64,000 nucleotides of DNA from Stutzerimonas stutzeri SDM-LAC (GTDB taxonomy: Bacteria; Pseudomonadota; Gammaproteobacteria; Pseudomonadales; Pseudomonadaceae): positions 124,001 through 188,000 of the forward strand of contig NZ_AGSX01000043.1 of assembly GCF_000235745.1 (NCBI RefSeq), in the 5' to 3' direction. The position numbers were made by a program, and so were the translations under genes. Below the pieces are notes generated by a model. It worked only from the letters and a program-made list of their open reading frames with translations. It was not told the DNA's origin and made no database searches. Of the stretch, positions 28,887 to 38,339 are shown piece by piece (position 1 is the first letter of the stretch; each line of letters opens with the position of its first letter).

Positions 28887-30068
28887 ATGCCGTTCGATCT
28901 CGCTTCACGTCTTTCCGAGCGCCGCGCCGCCCATCTCTATCGCCATCGCCCGTTGCTGGAAACGCCGCAGCAGCCGGAGGTGATGGTCGATGGCGAACGG
29001 CTATTGGCGTTCTGTTCCAACGATTATCTCGGGCTGGCCAGCCACCCTGATGTGATCCACGCCATGCAACAGGGTGCCGGGCGCTGGGGCGTAGGCGGCG
29101 GTGCATCGCATCTGGTCATGGGGCACAGCACACCGCATCACCAGCTCGAGGAAGCCCTGGCTGAATTCAGCGGTCGGCCGCGAGCCTTGTTGTTCTCCAC
29201 CGGCTATATGGCCAATCTGGCCGCAGTTACCGCGCTGGTGGGGCAGGGCGATACGGTACTGGAAGACCGGATCAATCACGCCTCGCTGCTCGACGCCGGG
29301 CTGCTCAGTGGCGCGCGCTTCTCCCGTTACCTGCACAACGATGCGGATAGCCTGGCCAAGCGCCTGGACAAGGCGACCGGCGATACGCTGGTGGTCACCG
29401 ACGGTGTGTTCAGCATGGATGGCGACCTGGCTGACTTGCCCGCAATCTGCGCCACCGCAAATGCCCGAAATGCCTGGGTCATGGTCGATGACGCCCATGG
29501 CTTCGGTCCGTTGGGCAAAACCGGCGGCGGCATCGTCGAGCATTTCGGACTGGGGATGGCTGAAGTGCCGGTGCTGGTCGGTACGCTCGGCAAGGCCTTC
29601 GGCACCGCTGGCGCCTTCGTCGCGGGCAGCGAGGAGCTGATCGAGACCTTGATCCAGTTCGCCCGGCCGTACATCTATACCACCAGCCAGCCACCGGCGG
29701 TTGCCTGCGCCACCCTTAAAAGCCTGGAGCTGCTGCGCACCGAGGGCTGGCGCCGAGACCATCTGAATAATCTGATTGCACGTTTCCGTCAGGGCGCGAG
29801 CGAGATCGGTCTGACCCTCATGGACAGCCCGACGCCAATCCAGCCGATTCTCGTCGGTAGCAGCGAGCGTGCCCTGAAGCTTTCTTCGGCGCTGCGTGAG
29901 CGTGGAATTCTGGTCGGTGCCATTCGCCCGCCCACCGTGCCGGCCGGCAGCGCACGGTTGCGGGTAACCTTCAGCGCGTCGCATAGCGAAGCGCAGGTGG
30001 AACGACTGCTGGATATCCTGGCCGAATGCTGGAATCAAATGGCCAAGGAGCCTGAAGCGGATGCGTGA
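28887..30068 (+). CDS. bioF: 8-amino-7-oxononanoate synthase BioF
   Basis: BioF condenses pimeloyl-ACP with alanine using PLP. The 393-aa protein shows the alpha-oxoamine synthase features: [42 protein letters not shown] and the PLP lysine in [14 protein letters not shown]. The ribosome site before ATG 28887 is weak, since a REP element abuts the start. It overlaps bioH by 8 bp. Confidence 0.96.
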   Translation: MPFDLASRLSERRAAHLYRHRPLLETPQQPEVMVDGERLLAFCSNDYLGLASHPDVIHAMQQGAGRWGVGGGASHLVMGHSTPHHQLEEALAEFSGRPRALLFSTGYMANLAAVTALVGQGDTVLEDRINHASLLDAGLLSGARFSRYLHNDADSLAKRLDKATGDTLVVTDGVFSMDGDLADLPAICATANARNAWVMVDDAHGFGPLGKTGGGIVEHFGLGMAEVPVLVGTLGKAFGTAGAFVAGSEELIETLIQFARPYIYTTSQPPAVACATLKSLELLRTEGWRRDHLNNLIARFRQGASEIGLTLMDSPTPIQPILVGSSERALKLSSALRERGILVGAIRPPTVPAGSARLRVTFSASHSEAQVERLLDILAECWNQMAKEPEADA

Positions 30069-30783
30069 TCAGCTGATTTTGCTGCCCGGTTGGGCGTATG
30101 GCCCGGCTGCGTTACAGCCTTTGAGCGAGGCGCTGACAGAGCTCGCGCCGGAACTCGACGTAATCATCGAACCCTTGCCGGAGCTTGCCGAGGCCCAAGC
30201 TTGGCTCGACGAACTTGATCGCCGCCTGCCCCATGACAGTTGGCTGGCCGGCTGGTCGTTGGGCGGGATGCTGGCGTCTCAGCTCGCTGCGCGGCGCGTG
30301 GATTCCTGCCGTGGGCTGGTCACCATCGCCAGCAACCCCTGCTTCCGCGCTCGGCCACAGTGGCCCGAAGGCATGGCACCGGACATTTTCGATGCCTTTC
30401 AAGAGGCCTTCCGGCTGGACCCCGAGGAAACTCTGAAACGTTTCCGTCTGCTCTGCAGTCGTGGTGGCTACGATCCGCGAACGCTGGCCCGCCAGCTGGA
30501 GGTCAGCCAGTCCAATTCTGCATCGGCGGTGCTTGATGCCGGCTTGCAGTTGCTCGCCGAGCTGGACGGGCGCGGTGCGCTGCATGGCTATTTCGGGCCG
30601 CAACTGCACCTGTTTGCCGGTGGCGACGCATTGGTGCCGTCGACCGCTTGTGATGCGCTGCGGCGCTGGATGCCGGGTATTGAAGCTGAGCTGATCGCCT
30701 CGACCAGCCATGCCCTGCCTCTGGAACGGCCGGATGATGTAGCCGCAACCATAGCTGCATTCATCAGAGGCACGGCGGAATGA
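30061..30783 (+). CDS. bioH: Pimeloyl-ACP methyl ester carboxylesterase BioH
   Basis: BioH frees pimeloyl-ACP from its methyl ester once chain elongation is complete. It is a 240-aa alpha/beta hydrolase with the nucleophile elbow GWSLGG (Ser66), an acid residue near [10 protein letters not shown] and the final histidine in STSHALPLE. Position within bioBFHCD confirms the role. Confidence 0.94.
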   Translation: MRDQLILLPGWAYGPAALQPLSEALTELAPELDVIIEPLPELAEAQAWLDELDRRLPHDSWLAGWSLGGMLASQLAARRVDSCRGLVTIASNPCFRARPQWPEGMAPDIFDAFQEAFRLDPEETLKRFRLLCSRGGYDPRTLARQLEVSQSNSASAVLDAGLQLLAELDGRGALHGYFGPQLHLFAGGDALVPSTACDALRRWMPGIEAELIASTSHALPLERPDDVAATIAAFIRGTAE

Positions 30784-31604
30784 TAGAGGTGGCCACGGCG
30801 CTGATGCCGGATGCGGGAAACACCCTGCCTGACAAGCGTCAGGTCGCGGCATCATTTTCCCGAGCAGCATCCAGCTATGACGCCGTGGCCGAGCTGCAGC
30901 GTACGGTCGGCAACACGTTGATCGAGTGCCTGCCCGCCGCGCTTACGCCGGCGTGCTGGCTGGACCTGGGTTGTGGCACCGGCTATTTTTCTCGCGCGCT
31001 GGCGAGCCGTTTTCCTGCTGCTGATGGCGTCGCGCTGGATATTGCCGAAGGCATGCTGCGCCACGCCCGACCTCAGGGCGGCGCGAGCCATTTCATCGCT
31101 GGTGACGCCGAGTGCTTGCCGCTGCGTGATGCGTCGGTGGATGTGATTTTTTCCAGCCTGGCACTGCAGTGGTGTGAAGATTTCCCCAGCGTGCTGAGCG
31201 AGGCGAAGCGGGTGCTCCGCCATGGCGGTGTGTTCGCCTTCAGCAGTTTGTGCAGCGGCACCTTGCAGGAACTGCGCGACAGCTGGCAGACGGTCGACGG
31301 TTTTGCCCATGTGAATCGCTTCCGTCCCATGGGTGCCTATCAGCAACTCTGCGCCGCCAGTGGTTTGCGGTTGGAGCAGTTGGAGGTCGAACCTGAGGTA
31401 CTGCATTTCGCCGAGCTGCGACAGCTGACCAGCGAACTCAAGGCGCTCGGTGCGCATAACCTCAACCCTGGTCGTCCGGGCGGGCTTACCGGTCGTGCAC
31501 GTATTCGCGCGCTGATCGATGCCTATGAGCGGTTCCGCACGCCGCGCGGGCTCCCCGCGACCTATCAGGTGGTCTATGGCGTGTTGCGCAAGGAGCTTGC
31601 ATGA
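30780..31604 (+). CDS. bioC: Malonyl-ACP O-methyltransferase BioC
   Basis: BioC methylates the free carboxyl of malonyl-ACP so that it can enter fatty-acid elongation as a biotin precursor. The 274-aa protein has the class I SAM motif [14 protein letters not shown], the following acidic strand [11 protein letters not shown], and [13 protein letters not shown]. It overlaps bioH and bioD by 4 bp each. Confidence 0.95.
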   Translation: MIEVATALMPDAGNTLPDKRQVAASFSRAASSYDAVAELQRTVGNTLIECLPAALTPACWLDLGCGTGYFSRALASRFPAADGVALDIAEGMLRHARPQGGASHFIAGDAECLPLRDASVDVIFSSLALQWCEDFPSVLSEAKRVLRHGGVFAFSSLCSGTLQELRDSWQTVDGFAHVNRFRPMGAYQQLCAASGLRLEQLEVEPEVLHFAELRQLTSELKALGAHNLNPGRPGGLTGRARIRALIDAYERFRTPRGLPATYQVVYGVLRKELA

Positions 31605-32284
31605 CGGCAGCTTATTTCGTTACCGGCACCGATACCGAGGTCGGCAAGACCACCATCGCCGCCGGGCTCCTGCATGCCGCGCGGCTGGCTGGCCTCAGTA
31701 CAGCGGCGGCGAAACCTGTGGCATCCGGTTGCGAAATCACGGCCGACGGCCTGCGCAACAGCGACGCGCTGGCGCTGCTCGGTGAATGCACACTGCCGCT
31801 GCGCTACGAACAGGTCAATCCTATGGCCTTCGAGCCGGCGATAGCGCCGCATCTGGCCGCCCGCGAGGCCGGCATCGAACTGACTGTCGCGGCACTGGCC
31901 GAGCCGGTTCGCCGCGTGCTGGCGTTGCAAGCTCAGTTCTCTCTGGTGGAGGGTGCTGGCGGCTGGCGCGTGCCGTTGGCTGCAGGTGAAACGCTGTCCG
32001 ATCTTGCCATCGAACTCGGGTTGCCTGTCATCCTGGTAGTTGGCGTTCGTCTGGGCTGCATCAATCACGCGCTGCTCAGCGCCGAGGCCATCGCGCGCGA
32101 CGGGCTAAGAATGGCCGGGTGGGTCGCCAACATCGTTGATCCGGCCACCTCACGCTTGCAGGAAAACCTCGCCACGCTGACCGAGCGTCTCTCCGCGCCT
32201 TGTCTCGGTCAGGTTCCGTACTTACCCGTGGCAGACCCGGCCAATGTGGCGCGCTGTCTCGATTTCGGTCTGCTCGAGCCCTAG
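31601..32284 (+). CDS. bioD: Dethiobiotin synthetase BioD
   Basis: BioD closes the ureido ring of dethiobiotin using CO2 and ATP. The 227-aa protein begins with the P-loop variant [16 protein letters not shown], and KPVASG and [11 protein letters not shown] follow as expected. It is the last bio gene; a gap of about 130 bp follows. Confidence 0.96.
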   Translation: MTAAYFVTGTDTEVGKTTIAAGLLHAARLAGLSTAAAKPVASGCEITADGLRNSDALALLGECTLPLRYEQVNPMAFEPAIAPHLAAREAGIELTVAALAEPVRRVLALQAQFSLVEGAGGWRVPLAAGETLSDLAIELGLPVILVVGVRLGCINHALLSAEAIARDGLRMAGWVANIVDPATSRLQENLATLTERLSAPCLGQVPYLPVADPANVARCLDFGLLEP

Positions 32285-32299
32285 CTGGCACGCTTCGAA

Positions 32300-32329
32300 T
32301 TGACTGCGCTGTAGCGCGCAGCGTCATAA
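32300..32329 (+). promoter_or_regulatory. Possible promoter for the small protein gene
   Basis: TTGACT (32300-32305) and TCATAA (32324-32329) are 18 bp apart, just past the bioD stop. Transcription would begin about 80 bases before the start codon at 32418. The hexamers are only moderate matches. Confidence 0.35.
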
Positions 32330-32417
32330 AACAGGTTCCTTTATAGCGACGTGGAACTGGCGCCAGCGAGGTGTCATCTGCTTCAATGGTGGCGAACTGA
32401 TTTCGCGGATGCCATAT

Positions 32418-32675
32418 ATGCAAATCAACAGCAGTCTTCTCTCCGCGGGTCTCGGCGCTTACCAGGCCGGACAGCAGCGTGTCGATCAGGCAGGCGCCGC
32501 CATAGCCGGGCAAGGCCTACCGATGGCGGATAATTCCCAGGCGGTGGCCGAAACGGTCGACCTGACCGAGGAGCTGGTGCAATTGAAAGTTGGCGAGCAT
32601 CAGGCCAAGGCTGGCGCTCGAATCCTGCAGACCGCCGACGAAGTGCTCGGCACCCTGATCAACACCAAAGCCTGA
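32418..32675 (+). CDS. Small protein resembling both ends of flagellar rod/hook proteins
   Basis: The 85-aa product (start ATG 32418; ATG 32409 would add three residues) is the counterpart of PA0505 by position. Its first 30 residues (MQINSSLLSAGLGAYQAGQQ and on) look like the N-terminal helix of flagellar rod/hook proteins. Its last 40 (VDLTEELVQLKVGEHQAKAG, ending TADEVLGTLINTKA) look like their C-terminal helix. The globular middle of FlgB/C/E/F/G is missing. No flagellar gene is nearby. Function unknown; the resemblance is by eye. A terminator overlaps the stop. Confidence 0.7.
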   Translation: MQINSSLLSAGLGAYQAGQQRVDQAGAAIAGQGLPMADNSQAVAETVDLTEELVQLKVGEHQAKAGARILQTADEVLGTLINTKA

Positions 32676-32711
32676 CCGCACTGGCCTTCCTGGCCGAGCG
32701 ACAGGCTTTTT
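32667..32711 (+). terminator. Rho-independent terminator after the small protein
   Basis: AAAGCCTG (32667-32674) pairs with CAGGCTTT (32702-32709), enclosing a smaller GGCC/GGCC hairpin, and ends in a run of five T. The left arm includes the end of the coding region and its stop codon. Confidence 0.6.
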
Positions 32712-32774
32712 CCTAAGTCGCAAATCCTCCCAAGTGTCCAGCGACGCGCCGACGAACGGCGTGAGGGTCGCTGC

Positions 32775-32803
32775 TTGACATCGACTGGCCCTAAACGTAT
32801 GTT
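32775..32803 (+). promoter_or_regulatory. Sigma-70 promoter of the first acyl-CoA dehydrogenase
   Basis: A perfect TTGACA (32775-32780), 17 bp, then TATGTT (32798-32803). Transcription would start near 32810, inside the adjoining PsrA-type palindrome, leaving a leader of about 100 bases. Confidence 0.75.
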
Positions 32804-32804
32804 T

Positions 32805-32818
32805 CAAACGCCTGTTTG
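32805..32818. promoter_or_regulatory. PsrA-type operator
   Basis: CAAAC-GCCT-GTTTG is an exact fit to the PsrA consensus (G/C)AAAC-N2-4-GTTT(G/C). It lies right after the -10 box over the expected start of transcription, an ideal repression position. PsrA is the pseudomonad TetR-family repressor that is released by long-chain fatty acids and controls beta-oxidation genes. Confidence 0.75.
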
Positions 32819-32911
32819 ACCTGCCGGAACGAAGCCGGATGGTCCAATCCAATCAAGCGTGGCTATTCTTTCGGCCACCTGAACCAAGAACCCACCGCTG
32901 AGGTTTACGCT

Positions 32912-34717
32912 ATGCCTGACTACAAGGCCCCCTTGCGCGATATCCGCTTTGTACGTGACGAATTGCTCGGCTACGAGGCGCATTACCAAAGCCTTCCGGG
33001 CTGTGAAGACGCCACCCCGGACATGGTTAACGCGATCCTCGACGAAGGCGCCAAGTTCTGTGAGCAGGTCATCGCGCCGCTGAATCGCGTGGGCGACATC
33101 GAAGGCTGCACCTGGAGCGAGTCCGGTGTGAAGACGCCAGCTGGCTTCAAAGAGGCCTATCAGCAGTTCGTCGAAGGCGGCTGGCCGAGCCTGGCTCATG
33201 ACGTCGAGCACGGCGGCCAGGGCCTGCCGGAATCGCTGGGCATGGCGATCAGCGAAATGGTCGGCGAAGCCAACTGGTCCTGGGGCATGTACCCCGGCCT
33301 GTCCCACGGCGCGATGAACACCCTGCACGAGCACGGCACGCCCGAGCAGCAGCAGACCTACCTGACCAAACTGGTCTCCGGCGAGTGGACCGGTACCATG
33401 TGTCTGACCGAGCCGCATTGCGGCACTGACCTGGGCATGCTGCGCACCAAGGCCGAGCCTCAGGCCGACGGCAGCTACAAAGTATCGGGCACCAAAATCT
33501 TCATCTCCGCCGGTGAACACGACATGGCCGACAACATCGTCCATATCGTGCTGGCGCGTCTGCCCGATGCGCCGCAAGGCACCAAGGGTATTTCGCTGTT
33601 CATCGTTCCGAAGTTCCTGCCGAATGCAGAAGGCGGTGTTGGCGAGCGCAACGGTGTGTCCTGTGGCTCTCTGGAGCACAAGATGGGCATTCATGGCAAT
33701 GCCACCTGCGTGATGAACTTCGACAGTGCCACCGGTTTCCTGATCGGCCCGCCGAACAAGGGCCTGAACTGCATGTTCACCTTCATGAACACCGCACGTC
33801 TGGGTACTGCACTGCAGGGCCTGGCCCATGCCGAGATCGGCTTCCAGGGCGGCATCCAGTATGCGCGTGAGCGTCTGCAGATGCGTTCGCTGACCGGCCC
33901 GAAAGCACCGGAAAAAGCCGCTGACCCGATCATCGTGCATCCGGACGTGCGCCGCATGCTGCTGACCATGAAGGCCTTCGCCGAAGGCAACCGCGCGATG
34001 CTCTACTTCGCCGCCAAGCAGGTCGACATCACCCAGCGCAGCCAGGACGAAGAGCAGCGCAAGGCCGCCGATGCGATGCTGGCGTTCCTGACCCCGATCG
34101 CCAAGGCCTTCATGACCGAAGTGGGCTTCGAAGCGGCCAACCACGGCGTGCAGATCTATGGCGGTCACGGCTTCATCGCCGAGTGGGGCATGGAGCAGAA
34201 CGTTCGTGACAGCCGCATCTCCTGTCTGTACGAAGGCACCACCGGTATCCAGGCCCTCGACCTGCTGGGTCGCAAGGTGCTGATGACCCAGGGCGAAGCA
34301 CTCAAGGGCTTCACCAAGGTCGTGCACAAGTTCTGCCAGGCCAACGAAGGCAACGAGTCGATCAAGCAGTTCGTCGAGCCGCTGGCCAAGCTGAACAAGG
34401 AGTGGGGCGACCTGACCATGAAGGTCGGCATGGCCGCGATGAAGAACCGCGAAGAAGTCGGTGCCGCCTCGGTGGATTACCTGATGTACTGCGGTTACGC
34501 CTGCCTGGCCTACTTCTGGGCCGACATGGCGCGCCTGGCTTCGGAAAAGATCGCTGCCGGCGAAGACGCCGATGGCTTCTACACCGCCAAGGTGCAGACG
34601 GCGCGCTTCTACTTCCAGCGCATCCTTCCGCGTACCCGCGCCCACGTCGAAACCATGCTGTCCGGTGCTGACAACCTGATGGACATGGACGAGGCGCACT
34701 TCGCACTGTCCTACTAA
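32912..34717 (+). CDS. Acyl-CoA dehydrogenase, PA0506 (FadE1) type
   Basis: This 601-aa FAD enzyme carries out the first step of beta-oxidation. ATG 32912 gives the N-terminus MPDYKAPLRDIRFV shared with the two paralogs downstream. Flavin/substrate signatures: MCLTEPHCGTDLGMLRTKAE and KIFISAGEHD; late motif IYGGHGFIAEWGMEQNVRDSR. A C-terminal extension ends with the family tail. It sits behind a strong promoter with a PsrA-type operator and before a strong terminator, so it is a single-gene transcript. In P. aeruginosa the matching gene is PA0506 (from memory). Confidence 0.95.
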   Translation: MPDYKAPLRDIRFVRDELLGYEAHYQSLPGCEDATPDMVNAILDEGAKFCEQVIAPLNRVGDIEGCTWSESGVKTPAGFKEAYQQFVEGGWPSLAHDVEHGGQGLPESLGMAISEMVGEANWSWGMYPGLSHGAMNTLHEHGTPEQQQTYLTKLVSGEWTGTMCLTEPHCGTDLGMLRTKAEPQADGSYKVSGTKIFISAGEHDMADNIVHIVLARLPDAPQGTKGISLFIVPKFLPNAEGGVGERNGVSCGSLEHKMGIHGNATCVMNFDSATGFLIGPPNKGLNCMFTFMNTARLGTALQGLAHAEIGFQGGIQYARERLQMRSLTGPKAPEKAADPIIVHPDVRRMLLTMKAFAEGNRAMLYFAAKQVDITQRSQDEEQRKAADAMLAFLTPIAKAFMTEVGFEAANHGVQIYGGHGFIAEWGMEQNVRDSRISCLYEGTTGIQALDLLGRKVLMTQGEALKGFTKVVHKFCQANEGNESIKQFVEPLAKLNKEWGDLTMKVGMAAMKNREEVGAASVDYLMYCGYACLAYFWADMARLASEKIAAGEDADGFYTAKVQTARFYFQRILPRTRAHVETMLSGADNLMDMDEAHFALSY

Positions 34718-34735
34718 GGCGCCGCGCAACCAGGA

Positions 34736-34763
34736 AACCGCTGCTACGGCAGCGGTTTTTTTT
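34736..34763 (+). terminator. Rho-independent terminator
   Basis: AACCGCTGC (34736-34744) pairs perfectly with GCAGCGGTT (34749-34757) around a TACG loop and runs into eight T. It ends the transcript of the first acyl-CoA dehydrogenase. Confidence 0.92.
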
Positions 34764-34832
34764 GGCTCGTGTTCCGCGATGCCAGTGATTGTTTTCACCC
34801 CGTGGGTGAACCTTTCATCAAGTGCAGGCAAA

Positions 34833-36179
34833 ATGCCTGCTTTCCTCACGGCCGTTACCGGAGCCGCCGTGCCTCGCCAGAGCCCCGCTCGTTTCAGTCA
34901 TTTCTATGCACCGCTGGCGCTATTGGTCGGAGGGCTTGTGGCTGCAGGTCAGCCCATGCTGAACGAGTTCTTCACGTCCTTGTTCAATGTGCTGCCCACC
35001 GTCCTGCTATTGCTTGGGGGCGCCTTCTGCATCGCCTATGCACGGGTCCGTGAGACCTTTCTGCTGCTGACGGTTTATATCGTCTATTTCCTCCTCGATA
35101 CCCAGGTCGACCACTACCGGCTCTCCGGCGTGCTACTGCCAGAGGCTGCGCTGACGTTCCACCTGTGCAGCCTGCTTCTGCCGGCGCTCTACGGTCTCTA
35201 TGCCCTTTGGCAAGAGCGTGCACACCTGTTGCAGGACGGTCTGGCACGCCTTGCCGTTGTGTTTGTCGTCTCGGTCTTGGCTCTGGCCTTGGCGCGGCGC
35301 TTCCCCGCGGGGGTGCTCGACTGGCTGACGGAAGTTCGCTGGCCGTCATTGCAGGCTGACTGGCTGCAGTTGATCCAGCTGGCCTATCCAGTATTTCTGA
35401 TCGCCATACTCGCCGTACTGGCGCAGTACCTGCGACGGCCTCGGCCAGTGCACGCGGCGCAGTTGGTTGCGCTGATCGGCCTCCTCTTGATGCTGCCGCA
35501 GGTGTTCAGTCGTCCCGGTGCGCTCAACGTCTTGAGCAGCCTGATGATGCTGGTGCTGGTGATCGCCATTGCCCAGGAGGCCTATCAAATGGCGTTTCGT
35601 GACGAGCTGACCGGCCTGCCGGGCCGTCGCGCCCTGAACGAGCGACTGCAGCGCCTGGGGCGTCAGTACGTAATCGCCATGGCCGATGTGGATCGATTCA
35701 AGGCCTTCAATGACACCCACGGGCACGATGTAGGTGACGAAGTGTTGCGCCTTGTCGCGAGCCGGCTACGCAAGGTTGGCGGCGGTGGACGCGCCTATCG
35801 CTACGGAGGCGAGGAGTTCGCGCTGGTATTTCCAGGGCGTGATCTGGCGCATTGCCTGCCGCATCTGGAAGCCGTGCGGCAGGCCGTCGAGAGCTATCCA
35901 CTGCAGCTGCGCGACACGTCCAGCCGGCCAAAGGATGCGGAGCAGGGACGGCAGCGCCGTGGTGCTGCTTCGGCAGCGGCGGTCTCGGTGACTATCAGTA
36001 TCGGCGTCGCCGAGCGACTGATGACGCAGCGCAGCGCTGAGGAGGTCATCAAGAAGGCCGACCAGGCGCTCTATAGCGCCAAGGGAGCGGGGCGCAACTG
36101 CGTCCGCTCGCATGTAGAGAACCGCCGCGGTGCGATGCGTACGTTGAAAGAGGGAGGTTCCGACGCAGTGCGAGGCTGA
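34833..36179 (+). CDS. Membrane diguanylate cyclase (GGDEF)
   Basis: This 448-aa protein (start ATG 34833, preceded by AGG; ATG 34779 is possible but runs close to the terminator) has seven or so hydrophobic segments in its first 260 residues. A GGDEF domain follows with the active-site motif GGEEF at residues 325-329, the substrate signature DVDRFKAFNDTHGHDVGDEVL, and a late KADQALYSAKGAGRN. The RxxD inhibitory site is absent: four glycines occupy its place. An Arg/Ala/Gln-rich insert (about residues 365-390) interrupts the domain. It makes c-di-GMP, probably under control of the membrane sensor. It lies between two acyl-CoA dehydrogenase paralogs. Confidence 0.9.
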   Translation: MPAFLTAVTGAAVPRQSPARFSHFYAPLALLVGGLVAAGQPMLNEFFTSLFNVLPTVLLLLGGAFCIAYARVRETFLLLTVYIVYFLLDTQVDHYRLSGVLLPEAALTFHLCSLLLPALYGLYALWQERAHLLQDGLARLAVVFVVSVLALALARRFPAGVLDWLTEVRWPSLQADWLQLIQLAYPVFLIAILAVLAQYLRRPRPVHAAQLVALIGLLLMLPQVFSRPGALNVLSSLMMLVLVIAIAQEAYQMAFRDELTGLPGRRALNERLQRLGRQYVIAMADVDRFKAFNDTHGHDVGDEVLRLVASRLRKVGGGGRAYRYGGEEFALVFPGRDLAHCLPHLEAVRQAVESYPLQLRDTSSRPKDAEQGRQRRGAASAAAVSVTISIGVAERLMTQRSAEEVIKKADQALYSAKGAGRNCVRSHVENRRGAMRTLKEGGSDAVRG

Positions 36180-36325
36180 AAAGCAGCCTGCGCTTGCGCT
36201 ACGAACTGGTGGGCAGTCGGCGGTTATGGCGGCGCATTCAGCGCCTGCAATGTGATGGCGAGCGGGTCTATCTGTCAGTAGCGTAGCGCGCATAACAATG
36301 CACGATGCTGTCCTGGAGAAACGAT

Positions 36326-38119
36326 ATGCCCGCTTACAAGGCTCCCCTGCGCGATATGCGCTTTCTGATCGACGAAGTGTTCGACTTTCATGGCAGCTAC
36401 GCGGCCAACGGTGCTGAAGACGCTACGCCTGATACGGTCAGCGCGATCCTCGAGGAAGGCGCCAAGTTCTGCGAGCAGGTGCTTGCGCCTCTCAACCGTA
36501 GCGGTGATGAGGAAGGGTGCCACTTCGACGAAGGTGTGGTGACCACGCCAAAAGGCTTCAAGGAAGCATTTGCGCAGTATGCCGAAGGCGGCTGGATGGG
36601 CCTGGCTTCGGATCCTGCCTATGGCGGTCAAGGTCTGCCGCACTCGCTGGGGCTGGTGGTTGGCGAGATGGTTGGCTCGGCAAACACCTCCTTTGGGATG
36701 TATCCAGGGCTAACCCATGGCGCCATGGCCGCGATAGCCGCCCACGGCACCAACGAGCAGAAAGAGACCTACCTGACCCGCATGACCGAGGGCCGCTGGA
36801 CCGGCACCATGTGTCTCACTGAATCCCATTGCGGCACGGACCTGGGCATCATTAAGACCCGTGCGGTCCCCCAGGCCGACGGCAGCTACGCGATCAGCGG
36901 CACGAAGATCTTCATCTCGGCCGGCGAGCACGACATGAGCGAGAACATCGTGCATCTGGTGCTGGCCAAACTCCCCGATGCTCCGGCGGGAACCAAGGGC
37001 ATTTCGCTGTTCATCGTGCCCAAGTTCCTGGCTGATGCTACCGGCGAAGCGGGCGAGCGCAACGCTGTCGCCTGCGGATCCATCGAGCACAAGATGGGAA
37101 TCAAGGCCTCGGCGACCTGCGTGATCAACTTTGACGGTGCCAAGGGCTTCCTCATTGGTGAGCCGAACAAGGGGCTCAACTGCATGTTCACGATGATGAA
37201 CCATGCACGGCTGGGGACCGGCATGCAGGGACTGTGCAGTGGCGAGGCGAGCTTTCAGGGTGCCATCCAATACGCCAACGAACGTTTGCAGATGCGTGCA
37301 CTGACCGGGGCGAAGTTTCCTGAGAAGCCTGCCGATCCGATCATCGTGCACCCCGATGTGCGGCGGATGCTGTTGACCATGAAGGCGTTCAACGAGGGCA
37401 ACCGTGCCCTGGCCTACTTCACCGCGCAGCTGCTTGATCAGATCCACAGCCCGGACGCCGGCAAGCGCAAGGAAGCCGAGGATCTGCTCGCCTTTCTCAC
37501 CCCGATCTGCAAGGCCTTCATGACCGATACGGGGCTGGAGGTGACCAACCTCGGCATGCAGGTATTCGGCGGCCACGGTTACATTCGCGAGTGGGGCATG
37601 GAGCAGCTGGTTCGTGATTGCCGCATCGCGCCGATCTACGAAGGGACTAACGGGATTCAGGCACTCGACCTGCTCGGCCGCAAAGTGCTCGGCAGCCAGG
37701 GCAAGCTGATGCTTGGTTTCACCAAACAGGTACACAAGTTCTGCGAGGCCAACGCGCAGCATCCTGAGCTGCAGCAATACATCACGCAGCTGGCCGGCCT
37801 GAATCGCGAGCTAGGCGAGATCACCAGCCGAATCGGCATGGCCGCGATGAAGAACCCTGACGAAGTCGGCGCGGCCTCGGTGGACTACCTGATGTACTGC
37901 GGCTACCTGATCCTGGGCTACTTCTGGCTGCGCATGGCCGTAGTGGCGCAGGGCAAGCTCGCCGAGGCGGGCGGCGATGCGGCTTTCTATCAGTCGAAGC
38001 TGACCACTGCCGAGTTCTACTTTGCTCGCTTGCTGCCGCGCACCGCAGCCCATAAAGCAGCCATCGAGGCCGGCAGCGCCAGCCTGATGAAACTGGCCGC
38101 TGACCAATTTGCTTTCTGA
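36326..38119 (+). CDS. Acyl-CoA dehydrogenase paralog 2
   Basis: A 597-aa enzyme starting MPAYKAPLRDMRFLIDEVFD at ATG 36326, after a GGAGAAACG site. Signatures parallel the first copy: MCLTESHCGTDLGIIKTRA (Ser replaces Pro in the usual TEPH), KIFISAGEHDM, and VFGGHGYIREWGMEQLVRDCR. It is probably the PA0507 counterpart. Its own promoter in the 147-bp gap behind the cyclase gene was not evident, and no PsrA palindrome was seen there. A terminator follows directly. Confidence 0.95.
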   Translation: MPAYKAPLRDMRFLIDEVFDFHGSYAANGAEDATPDTVSAILEEGAKFCEQVLAPLNRSGDEEGCHFDEGVVTTPKGFKEAFAQYAEGGWMGLASDPAYGGQGLPHSLGLVVGEMVGSANTSFGMYPGLTHGAMAAIAAHGTNEQKETYLTRMTEGRWTGTMCLTESHCGTDLGIIKTRAVPQADGSYAISGTKIFISAGEHDMSENIVHLVLAKLPDAPAGTKGISLFIVPKFLADATGEAGERNAVACGSIEHKMGIKASATCVINFDGAKGFLIGEPNKGLNCMFTMMNHARLGTGMQGLCSGEASFQGAIQYANERLQMRALTGAKFPEKPADPIIVHPDVRRMLLTMKAFNEGNRALAYFTAQLLDQIHSPDAGKRKEAEDLLAFLTPICKAFMTDTGLEVTNLGMQVFGGHGYIREWGMEQLVRDCRIAPIYEGTNGIQALDLLGRKVLGSQGKLMLGFTKQVHKFCEANAQHPELQQYITQLAGLNRELGEITSRIGMAAMKNPDEVGAASVDYLMYCGYLILGYFWLRMAVVAQGKLAEAGGDAAFYQSKLTTAEFYFARLLPRTAAHKAAIEAGSASLMKLAADQFAF

Positions 38120-38134
38120 TCTGCGCCTCAATCT

Positions 38135-38159
38135 AAGCCCGCCTTGTGCGGGCTTTTTT
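38135..38159 (+). terminator. Rho-independent terminator
   Basis: AAGCCCGC (38135-38142) pairs with GCGGGCTT (38148-38155) around a CTTGT loop and continues into a run of six T. It lies 15 bp after the second paralog. Confidence 0.92.
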
Positions 38160-38339
38160 GTGCGCGATCGTCGCTGCAGCTCGAGGACTTTGGCCAAGAA
38201 TACGTGGCTGCCTCGAGCGTCTAGGTGAGAACTGATCAGTCATTTAAAGACGCTTCGGGCGCCGATTAGTCTTCAGTTAGACTCGCGAAACTGCTGCGGC
38301 CAATCGGCCGGGTGACACGTTTTCTGCGAGGTCTTTTCC

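Noticed and set aside
36077..36289. Short frame between the diguanylate cyclase and acyl-CoA dehydrogenase 2
   Set aside because: It has no ATG or GTG start or ribosome site, and its arginine-rich translation is typical of random GC-rich DNA.
38280..38295. PsrA operator before the third acyl-CoA dehydrogenase
   Set aside because: Only one GAAAC half-site is present and no GTTTC partner lies at the proper distance.
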